Of a stretch of 64,000 bases of DNA, positions 23,873 through 33,340 are shown piece by piece (the stretch's first letter is position 1; each line of letters starts with the position of its first letter). This DNA comes from Eutypella sp. D-1 (taxonomy: Eukaryota > Ascomycota > Sordariomycetes > Xylariales > Diatrypaceae). The notes beneath the pieces were generated by a model that did no database searches, was not told the origin of the DNA, and saw only the letters and a list, made by a program, of their open reading frames with translations. The position numbers and the translations under genes are program-made. The stretch is from positions 806,001 through 870,000 of the forward strand of contig JAJTTP010000003.1 in assembly GCA_023313575.1 (NCBI GenBank), read 5' to 3'.

Positions 23873-26009
23873 TATCGAACAGCGCCGTCGTCATCAAAGA
23901 AGAGACAGTGGAGGAAGATGCCAAAAGAAGAGGGATGGAGGGGGGGAAGGAGGAAGGAGGTCGACGACGACGACGACGACGAAGAGGTGACAAGAACAAG
24001 ATATCAAAGAAAAAAAAAATTCAAAATAAAAATTGGATAAGAGAGGGGGGCTATCAAAGTAAACCCATCAAGAGGCGCGTGCCGTGGATTTTTCCAGGGC
24101 ACGCCTTCATCGGTGTTCTTCTTCGACGACGAAGTAGGAGTAATAGTAATAGGACGGACTCGGACTGGACCAATCGGGAAAGGCTTCTATCATGGCCGCC
24201 GCCGTCGCCGAGAGAGAACGAAACGTCTTAAAGTAGTAGTAATAGTAGCAGTAGTGTAGTAGGTAAGCAGATAGGTACTATGATAAGTTGGTAAGTACTT
24301 TGTAGTAAGGTCGTGTTACTAGCTGGAGTTAGGTAGAATGTGGACTAGCTGTGTATTGCATCTTATTATTTGTATTTCCTTCGTCTTTTTTCGGTTTGGC
24401 TTCCTCCTTTCTCTTTTCACTTCGTCGTATGTGAATATGAGAATTGATGTTGTAAAGGTGTCCAGATAGCTTCCAAGAAAGGTCCAACGGGTTGTTGTCC
24501 GTAGCAAACTAACAAGCCAATTAGTCGGTAACTTGCCAACTTGCCTACCTGCGTTAGTTACATACTACGTACAATGACGGGAGGTGGAAAATAAAATATA
24601 CATCATAGATGAATGCCTTAATTACCGAGGTAGGTATAGTAGATTCAAGTTTTACATACTTAGCCTAGTTTCCCATTCATCAATATCCCCGATGTGGTTA
24701 TAATGGATCATACCTTCCAAGTATCACCTGTTTCGAAGACATCCCTCTCCATTGTTTCTTCCAGGTTACTATGTAATTATCATGTATCTTCATTAGCTTC
24801 GGCCCTTGCCGGTCTGTCCGCCCGGCCCGACAAGTTTTTTTTAATTGCCTACAAGTAAATACTTAGGTACATGTTATCCGTATTCAATTACTACTATATG
24901 GACATGGAACATCTAAGATGATGTAATGTCCTCTCGGTCTTAAGCGCCAATTTTCTGACACACTGCCCACCAGGTCTTGTCCTATGTAGGTAGGTACTTA
25001 GGAAGAGAGGCCCGGGCGCTATTGGATTGTTAAAATGTGGGGGAGCGTAGGTAAGAATTTTGAACTTGCGCTTACCGTGCTACTTTTATATAACGGGAGC
25101 GTTGCCGCAAATGCTTATCCACCTATGTAGGCAGGTAAGTTGGTGGGGCTTGCATATTCCTATTCAGGTTAGCTGACAGATGGAATAAAATCTACCGCAC
25201 TGGGAAAAGAGGTCAGCTTTAAACTTACCTAACCGAATTGTTATATATTCCAGTTTCAGCGACGATAAGTCACAACCTTGAGGGGTGCATGTGCATGTAC
25301 ATACCTATCTACCTCAGTAATTAATCTAGGTACTTAGGTAGTCGACAAGAACCTCGGGAGTCCATTCTAGAGTGCTTACGTTGTGACCAAAATAACTCAA
25401 GCGACGGGAGATTACGAGAAAATTTACCTGAGTTCTAGCAGTTCACTACCAGTTCCCTACGGCTACGGTCAACTATGATGAGCAATCTAAGATCTAATTC
25501 GCATTGGAAATAACATTGGATACAACGTGCGGTGGTAGCTTCGAGTCCTGTAAATGCGGAGGGGGGAAGGGAGGGGGGCTGCATTTTAGAATCAAATGCT
25601 TCCTTCACACTCGACCGGTTAAGTATAGTGAGAATGGTTAAGAATGCATTTTTATACGTTCCGGATCTTCCTCCGTCCTGAGCCGCGGTTAGGATCTTAT
25701 CATCCTTTTCGTGCCTTGGACGCTGTCTATCGAACTTAAAACATAAAAGAAATAGAGCAATAAAAATAGCTGCGGGATGGTTAGGGAGCATAGACAGATG
25801 GGAATGGAATCGCCTCTCTTTCTCTCCCCCCCCTCCTCCTTATGCCACCAACGCCAAACTATATGCCGCCTTCCCACGCTCAAACGCCGGGCCAGGTTCC
25901 CAAAAACCATCCGTCATGTTTCCCATAATTCATCGTGTCGTTGCAAAAATAAAGAAGAGGGAGGGAGGGGGAGTAGTGAGGAGTTTCCTAAAGGGGTCCC
26001 ACCTCCACC
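23873..26009. other. pik1 promoter side and bur6 3' side
   Basis: About 2.1 kb without a supported gene. Region 24000-25450 is AT-rich with TAGTAG/TAATAG units near 24225-24265 and several TAGGTA/ACCTAGGT-type motifs (about 24630, 24990, 25330). G-rich and GACGAC stretches lie at 23935-23985. Confidence 0.55.
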
Positions 26010-27308
26010 TCACGCCGGTGCCTTCTTTTTGCGACCTCCCCGGCCCCTCTTCTTGACCTCGCCGCTATCCGCGTCGTCGTCGGTATCGCTGTCCTGGCGC
26101 CCCTTGCCTCCGGCGCTCCTACCGGAGTGCTCCTCCTTCTCGCTGACCTTGGCGACAATCTCCTGAAGGAAGTCCCACTCATTAGCGGACTCGACGGCCT
26201 GCTTGAGCATCTGCGCCGATATCCGCTTTGAGTTCTTCTCCTTGGCCACCTCGGCGCTCTTCGTCACGAGCTGCACCATAAACAGCTCAAGCGCTTTGCC
26301 CACCGCAATGGGCGTCTGCTGCGCGACCTTGCCCACCTCCTCATCAGCCTGCATTATCCGCTTGATGCGCGCAGTGGGGAACTTGGTCTTGACTGGCGAC
26401 GGCATTATCTCCGTCTGCCTCGATGGTGCCTGGGGGGCTTTGCGCGGCGGCATTGCACCCGGGTGATCGGATGTGGTAGGCGCCTGGGCGTGCGGTAGTA
26501 ATTCTAATGTCGATGGGCGGTAAGTGGTTTGTAGTGTCTGGTAATACAATCCTTGACCGGGCGGCGCCTGGTAAGAATTTGGTGGTAGCGGGGTTTGATA
26601 GTGACCACTAGCTGCCGACGTCGGGCCTGAATAGGATGCGTAGTAGGATTGAGTCGGGTTCGATGTTTGCGTATCTCCGTAGTTTGAAGGTGCAGGGTTC
26701 TGCTGCTGCGGAAGGTACGATGTCGGGTTGGATTGTTGAAAGGCCTGTTGTTGTTGGTTGGGCGGATACTGTTGATTCGGGTACGAGGAAAATTGTTGTT
26801 GGTGTTGCTGTTGGTGTTGCTGATGTTGTGGATTTTGGTAGTGCTGTCGGGGGTGTTGGTTATTGCTATGATCGACAAAACTAGGACCAGCTCCAGCTGC
26901 AATTCCAGAGGGTGTGGATGTAAAGGATGATGTTGGGTTTGGTTGTTGTGTTTGTACTTGTGCGGATTGATGATATTGGTGTTGGTGTTGGTGTTGGTGC
27001 TGGTGTTGATTTTGGTGTTGTTGCGGTTGATAGCCCAATTGGGAAGGATGGTGGGGCTGATGCTGTTGCTGGTTATGGTTCTGGTTATGGTGCTGGTTAA
27101 TAACTTGTCCGTGTGCACCACTTTGAGCAACACCTGGTGCTACTGGAAAATGGTCAGTGGCTTTCTGTAATGGAGCTGACTGATGGTAGTAAATATTGCT
27201 GGGAGGTGGTATTTGTGGTAGCTCAGAGCCGTTAGAAGGAATGTCGGATCCGGATAAGAAAGAGAGGTCTGGGGACCTTGGCGCATATGTACCATCATCG
27301 GTAGACAT
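26010..27308 (-). CDS. bur6: Negative cofactor 2 alpha (NC2-alpha / Bur6 / DRAP1)
   Basis: Histone-fold subunit that pairs with NC2-beta, binds TBP on promoter DNA and modulates TFIIA/TFIIB recruitment. A single exon gives 432 residues. The histone fold is at about 307-388: KTKFPTARIKRIMQADEEVG, TPIAVGKALELFMVQLV, RISAQMLKQAVES and EWDFLQEIVAKV. This agrees with DRAP1-type proteins (PPARIKKIMQTDEEIGKVA, LKQCIE, FDFLKDLVA). An acidic stretch and the basic tail KKRGRGGRKKKAPA follow, probably a nuclear localisation signal. The first 300 residues are disordered and rich in Gln, His, Asn, Pro and Tyr. Another NF-Y/CBF-like histone-fold protein is the main alternative. Confidence 0.85.
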   Translation of the reverse strand: MSTDDGTYAPRSPDLSFLSGSDIPSNGSELPQIPPPSNIYYHQSAPLQKATDHFPVAPGVAQSGAHGQVINQHHNQNHNQQQHQPHHPSQLGYQPQQHQNQHQHQHQHQHQYHQSAQVQTQQPNPTSSFTSTPSGIAAGAGPSFVDHSNNQHPRQHYQNPQHQQHQQQHQQQFSSYPNQQYPPNQQQQAFQQSNPTSYLPQQQNPAPSNYGDTQTSNPTQSYYASYSGPTSAASGHYQTPLPPNSYQAPPGQGLYYQTLQTTYRPSTLELLPHAQAPTTSDHPGAMPPRKAPQAPSRQTEIMPSPVKTKFPTARIKRIMQADEEVGKVAQQTPIAVGKALELFMVQLVTKSAEVAKEKNSKRISAQMLKQAVESANEWDFLQEIVAKVSEKEEHSGRSAGGKGRQDSDTDDDADSGEVKKRGRGGRKKKAPA

Positions 27309-30070
27309 GGTTCCGACAATAAATAGTTATTTCCCCCCCTCTTCTACAGTATGTATGTAGGTATGCCCTAATTTGAACTAGGACGAGACCGTAAATGTTG
27401 AAGGCTTTTTAGTCCGGGGGTGTTTTTTTTTTTTGTTCGTTTGTCCTCCTTCTCCAATTGTTTCTGTGCTTCTGTGTGGCTGATTAAAAACAAAGACGCG
27501 GGAGACGCAGATAGATACCCAGATAGATGGCTGATGGCTGATCTAAGTAGCTGCTGGAATTTTTTTTTCGTCGGTGCCCTATCACTCCGTCCCCGTCCAG
27601 TACTGGTCCCCGTCCGTGTCTAATCTTTGCGCTCTAGCCTACTTAGTATGTAGACTTGTCTAGTCGAATCAGAACAGCAAAAAGAAGGCTGTACCTATTG
27701 AGAGGGGCTGAAAGGGGGGTCTTGGAAATACTTTGGAAGGGTGGTGGACTGATTGAGGGACAGGGGTCCTTTATCGGATTGGAGGGGCTAATGCAGGTCT
27801 CGATAGATGGCCGATGACCTCGTTATTAAAGGTAAGAGAAGATCTGGTAATTCTGGTAAGTCCGGCAGGTAATAATAGGTGATAATAGGTACCTAGGTAA
27901 TATGGCGTATTGTATCTCTCAATATCTCAAGGCAAAGAAACTCAAGGTCTCCTCAAGTTTCTCCGATCCCATGCAAGAAAGAAAACAACTGCAATCATAC
28001 ATACGGTACGCGTGAGAGCCAAAGTTGAATATGGACTTGTTTCTCTCAAGCCAGATCAACAGCGGATGAACGAGCTTAAAAGGACCGAGAAATTCCTCTA
28101 TGTTCTCGAAGTTTGCGGTCCTTGCCTCTGGGTTACAATACGAGTTGAGCCCTTGTCTGGAACTACTAGTAAAGACAACCTCAGATAGGGACAGGTAATT
28201 GCAATACGTGGTTGCGCGTGTATGTTTGTCCGCGTGCGTGTGCGTTTGAGTCCAGATCGATGGATATTGCGATTTCTTCAGGCAAATCTTTGGAATCCCT
28301 GGAACGACACGGCTAGATGAATGTCTCTTGTCACTCTCCGTCAGGCTGTGCCTCGCCCGGGTTTTTATAGGGTTTTATAGGCCTTTCTACCAAGCCCTTG
28401 AGACCAGGATGGTTAATGCACGCTGACGGGCTGACTAGGCAGGCTGCAAGGCAGGGTTTCCACGATGACAGAATATCCACCTGTGGCAGGTACAACAACT
28501 GTTCCGTCTCTTCTCTTTTCTTCTTCTTTTCTTTAAGAAAAAAAAAGGAAAGAAATACTCCAAGAGTCGGAAGGAATCAGGCAAAAAGTAACTGGTGAGA
28601 GATTCAAGATTCAGGAGGCACCAGGGCGGTGAAAGTGGGCTGTGTCAAATAAGGGAAGGAAAATGGGTAACATAGGGGGCTGCAGAGTGTGGTGATTGGC
28701 CAGATGCACTTAGTGCGGCAGCACGGGAGAGCTTCAGGCAGCTGTAGGTGTTTTTGTTGCTTGGCTGGAACTTCCAGGATGGCCTCAAAAGTGTTTGAAT
28801 TTGACCCGACTTTAACGGTACCGGGATGTTGCTCAAGTGGCGGGCTGGACTGACGGGCTGGCGGGCTGGCGGGGTCAACGGGTTGAGAGCTGTTTCTTCC
28901 TCTGTTTCTTTTTAGGGGGAGGGGCTTTCCAAGGTTTAGGTATTGGTGACTAGGATTGTATTTAAGTACCTCTCATAGGTTAGGCAGACGAGCCAGGTAG
29001 GCAGGCGAATGGTAGGTACGAAGTCGGCAGGTCGGATAAGTTAAGGGCTCGAGTCTTCTGTGGTTTTAAACTCCAAGAGTCGAACAGCTGCAAGCACGGG
29101 GCGGCAGGGCGAAAGACCACCGTTTTATATGCGCAAATGGGTCATAATGCGGAAAAAACCTACGCAGGCACATCAGCAGGGGGGTCCCCAGTTACTTCTT
29201 CAATTATGATTGACACCACCACATCCAATCATAGTTAACCAAGGGATGATTTAGGTGGGTCTCTCTCTTTTTTTGGGTGTGGATATTACATTATACATCT
29301 GAACATTGTCAGACTGTATGTATAATTCACACTTATGCATATTCCTGCTTTTTCCACCTGCAGCTTTCCAGCCAACCAGCCTTACCAACAAAAAAAATAT
29401 ATAGTTATCCCTATTCATTCATTTACACACTCACCTTTGTCTACATAATCAATCAACAATACCATCATCCTATGTGTTGTTTCCATGAGACTCTCATGAC
29501 TGCGAAGTCTTTTGAGTTAATGTTTTGAAGCTGCGGCCCTACCAGTCATGAGACCCGGACTATGATGTACTATTATGCGTCACGACCCCGATTTGGTCTA
29601 AGAGTCAAGACTTGGGATGGGATGACAGGTTTCCAGAACCAAGCTGGCTTGGCTTGAACCTCTTGCCAACTTACATACCCGACTCAGCTCAACACAGCCT
29701 TACGGAAACATTCGAAGTACCTACATATTATTGTATATTGTTCAATCGTGCGCGTTTACGTACCCACGTGTCTAGTCTATTAGACGGGGCAACAAGTGTT
29801 GCGCCCGCAAAGCAGATATGAAATTTGTATGCAAGCAGGCTCGCAGATTCAGTCAACGCGAGAAGTTACATATTCAGGTGGGCATTATTTTTAATTCTTC
29901 GGCGCGCTGTGGATGATGATAATTCTCAAAGAGCTTTGTCGGAGACCGATAGTCATCGACGGTTCAGAAGCCGAGTGCTCACGTGCTATGGTTCCTCCAC
30001 CATCGTGTAGGTCGATGAAGGCATTACTTGATCTAATCTGACATGGCACTACCACCCTATCTATATAGGT
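27309..30070. other. bur6 promoter and 2.8 kb intergenic region
   Basis: No supported gene. A T run and CT-rich DNA at 27425-27460 probably belong to the bur6 promoter. GGGCTGGC-type tandem units lie at 28840-28873, and TAGGTACC motifs near 27890. AT content rises toward 29900. Confidence 0.5.
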
Positions 30071-31500
30071 CTATATGTTTTCTCTAATATGCGTTATCAA
30101 ATCTCTAAGGCCTTTTTGCCGCTCCTCGAGGGAGGTGCTAAGAAACAGACAAGCCACTGGCCACGCGTGGATTCCTCCCGGTTCCTTCCTACCACTAACT
30201 TTTATACGATTTCCTTCCAAGAACTTGAGAAAATCCTGGATATCAGACGCGAATACTTCCTCGGCGCCGTATTCTATATGTATCCCTTTGTCGGGGCAGG
30301 CATGCTTCCACCAAGAAACATCTCTACAGTCTCCCGGGGATATCAACGGGTCATCTACCGCGACCTTCCCTCCGCTATACTGGTGCCCGTATATATGTAG
30401 GTTATCGGCATCAAGGTAGTCACTCCGAGTATTACGGTGCTTGTCGGAGACGAGCGTGACCCAAGGCGATATAAATGCTGCCATTCCGGGTTTCGGAAGC
30501 CGCCACGCACCGAGCTCATTCATCTTCTCCGAATGGCGGCCCATATGCGAAAGATGCAGCAATAGACTGAGCATGATGCTCGCGCCGGCGGAATCTCCGC
30601 TCACGCAGATCTTGCTGGGGTCTCCTATTCGAGAGAGCACATGCTCGTAGCTTGCGATCGCCTCCTGCAACTGCGTAGGAAAACAGGCATCGGGGACCAG
30701 CGTATACTCCAAAGCGAAGATAGCCGGATTACGGTACCCACTCTCAGCTAGCAGACTCAGCCAAGTCAGCAGGAACTCAAGATAGAAGTGACATGAGCCC
30801 ATGGAAAACCCGCCCCCTTTTCCAATTAGCATTCATCTCATAAGTAATAGGCGAAGAAGCGTCTCAAGGACGCGACATACCGTGAGTATAGAGAATGCAA
30901 ATGTCAGGCTTCTCTATAGGATCTTTCATGATCCAGATGCCTCTGAAATGTTTCTGTGTTCGAATTCGTATAAGTTAGCTGTACATTACATACCGTCGGT
31001 GTTTCCCCTTCCTGGTCAAACCCGCGACAGACTCACAGACTCATACTCGTTCCAATGGACCGGGCATCTCAGGTAGCCGTGGCGCAACATCCGAAACCTG
31101 AGGAACGGCAGGGCCACCGGCCTAGAGAAGAATACGCGCCCGACCCTGGGCGGTATGTGCGCGAACGCGTACCGCACGCAGCGGACGACGGAGTCCTCGA
31201 AGGGCGTCGCCCTCCGCACGAACGGCGTCTGGTCCTCGCGCCTTGCGAGGAACCGGTCGCGCACGAACTCATATGGCAGCTCGAATACTGATCAGGTGTC
31301 CGGAGCGTCAGCAGGTCGCACTTCCCACCCTCCTCCTCTGCGGCGGGGAGGATGCAACGTAGAAATAACGCACATAGGAATGGCAGGCACCGGAGCACGA
31401 CAGCCGCGGTCTCGAGTATCCCAACATGGATCAGTAGCTGTGGCGCGAGGAAGACACAGAAGACAATGCAGTCCAGGTACGACACGGGGCCCAGGATCAT
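30071..31500 (-). CDS. Alpha/beta hydrolase, HSL-type esterase/lipase
   Basis: Serine hydrolase of the hormone-sensitive-lipase/arylesterase superfamily, close in style to fungal steryl-acetyl hydrolases; substrate unknown. Minus-strand exons are 31500-31329, 31287-31037, 30953-30881 and 30816-30071, encoding 413 residues. The oxyanion motif HGGGF (about 165-169) is split by intron 3. The nucleophile motif is GDSAG (Ser about 241), the acidic member is likely in YGAEEVFASD, and the catalytic His is in GGIHAWP (about 382), so all triad elements are present. A hydrophobic N-terminal segment (YLDCIVFCVFLAPQLLI) suggests a membrane anchor. Intron 1 is only 41 bases; without it the gene looks frameshifted. 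It lies next to a repeat patch. Confidence 0.88.
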
Positions 31501-31718
31501 GGCGGCAGAGAGCGTGCGGTTGTTTGTAATGGATGCGAAATCTTTCCAGCCATTAATGCCAAATTAGAAATAAATCAATCAGCATCGCAGGTGCAAAATA
31601 GAAGTTTCGAAATGTCGTTATGCATATCAGAACTTACCGTTATAGCAGAAACGGACCTACGCTATGGTACCATCTAAGAGCTAATTGACTGCTCTACTAT
31701 AGTAATCTTGCCTCATAT

Positions 31719-31863
31719 TATCAGGCCTCGATTTCAAGGTGTGGCAGCGCCGCAGGCGCTGCGCTGGCCCGGGCGAAGCCCGGGCCCAGGTATCTTTAGG
31801 GCTTAAACGTACCGACTAAACCCTTTTTGTAAAAGTCAAAACACCTTGAAATAAGGCCTGATA
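31719..31863. mobile_element. MITE with TA target duplication
   Basis: Non-autonomous element of about 141 bases. Its ends are inverted repeats of 21-22 bases beginning TCAGGCCT and ending AGGCCTGA; they differ only by a small indel/substitution after the first eight bases. TA dinucleotides flank both ends (31719-31720 and 31862-31863), the usual signature of Tc1/mariner-type insertion. The interior has GC-rich palindromes (CAGCGCCGCAGGCGCTG, then CCCGGGCGAAGCCCGGG). There is no coding capacity. Confidence 0.75.
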
Positions 31864-32081
31864 CTAAACTAAGAATTTATCTCCGCAATTTGCACGGTTA
31901 TATATATCCGCTGAATAGATTTACTTAACGTATAGGCTTAAACTTAGGTTATATCGTAAAATTTTAATATATTTAGGTTCGTACAGGTCAGGGCTACCTT
32001 ACTATATATTTTTGGTCCTGATCGGGACGGAACCCGTTACGTACGCGTTCAAAATGGCCCCAAAACGCAATTTGCACGGGC

Positions 32082-32248
32082 GGTTATTCCGGACGCCCTC
32101 CTTGCCAGTATATCGCAACCACCGGTCGGTACATAGAAATAATGACCTTCCAAGTATTACATAGTATAAAGAAAGCCTGGAAGGCTATTATTTTGATGTA
32201 CCGACCGGTGGTTGCGATATACTGGCAAGGAGGGCGTCCGGAATAGCC
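32082..32248. repeat. Long inverted repeat (fold-back hairpin)
   Basis: Arms 32082-32152 and 32178-32248 are complementary over 71 bases with a 25-base loop. The outer 49 bases (32086-32134 against 32196-32244) are perfect. The rest has two mismatches and several G:T pairs. It could be a fold-back transposable element or two inverted copies of one repeat. It lies about 220 bases from the MITE. Confidence 0.92.
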
Positions 32249-32275
32249 ATATCTTAGCCGCCAAGACTGGCCAAA

Positions 32276-32478
32276 ATGGATGGGATAGGCTGCAATAGGC
32301 TGCAAGGGATCAATAGAATCGATGGGATAGATTCGATAAAATCGATAGATTTGATAGATCCCATAGATAGATGGGATAGATTTGATAGATTTGATAGATT
32401 CTATCGATCCCATAGATCCCATAGATCCCATAGATTCGATAGATTCTATCGATCCCATAGATCCTATAGATTTGATAA
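32276..32478. repeat. Degenerate GATAGATT/CCATAGATC satellite
   Basis: About 200 bases built from 5-10 base units such as ATAGATTTG, ATAGATCCC and ATCGAT. Because of this composition both strands stay open, producing Ser/Ile/Gly- or Asp/Arg/Phe-rich frames that are not genes. Confidence 0.88.
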
Positions 32479-33340
32479 AAAGGTGCAAATAGCGCTACTA
32501 TATTTTCAGTGTTAGCTCAGGCCACCGTAGCTCCGTCCAGGATCGCGCCCTCTTATTAGTTAATAAAAGCGGATCTTAAAAGGTACATATGGTACATAGA
32601 AAAAACGGAGCGGAGGTGGCCTGAGTCAACTGAGGTAATAAAAAACCGTGCCACCTTTGTACCTTAGGTAGGCAAGACCCACCCCTTTTCACTGCTTTTT
32701 TAGTCCTGCCCAGGGAGGTTTCATACAGCAGCTGGAAAGGAAAGTTAACGTTATAATTCGCGGGTAGACTGCTCAGGTACTGTCCAGCTCTACGAAGGGG
32801 GGCGTATCCGGGTACTGTAGCCAACATGTCTCCTTCCATGCCCATACTAGGTACCTAGAGAAGACCCTTTAACCTAGAAATCGACTTAGTGGACCACTCC
32901 GTGCGTATGTATAAATAACGAAGCAGGCGTCGATTCGCCCTAATAATAGCACGGGGAAATGGTTAGGAAGGACGGAATAGGTAGCTCTCATATAAAGCCC
33001 GGCATATAAAGTCCAAAGGCATCGTTATTATTATATATACAATACATATGCTGGAAATTGTGCAAAAGACATGGCTATCTCTCTCTCTCTCTGTCTCTAT
33101 TTTACCCCACTCGTACAGCGGCCCCGGCTCGGTTAAAGGGACTGGACAGGACACCTTGTACAGGCTTGAGGGAAAGGGGCTGGAATTTATCCGGATGGAC
33201 GTAAGAAGGAATCCAATACCCGTAGTCCATGAAGCCTACACCTACACTCATACACCTATGCAGCCATACAATGTACTTTAAGCAAGTAAGCAAAGCGCAT
33301 GCACAAAAAAAAAACAAGAAAAGAGAGAAGCACCCTGAAC

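Larger units (their letters stand above)
31501..33340. other. AT-rich, repeat-bearing intergenic patch
   Basis: About 1.8 kb between the hydrolase start and the xylulokinase stop. It holds a short TA-flanked inverted-repeat element, a long hairpin and an ATAGAT satellite (listed separately). The flanks at 31860-32000 are very AT-rich, consistent with RIP-like decay but not proven. The motif CGCAATTTGCACGG occurs twice (31884-31897 and 32066-32079). No protein gene is supported. Confidence 0.6.

Noticed and set aside
31069..31330. Frameshift making the alpha/beta hydrolase a pseudogene
   Set aside because: A 41-base intron with branch site and acceptor restores frame and all catalytic motifs are intact; still listed as testable.
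32084..32515. Overlapping open frames on both strands rich in Ser/Ile/Gly or Asp/Arg/Phe
   Set aside because: They are produced by the ATAGAT satellite and the hairpin; both strands are open because of the repeat unit.
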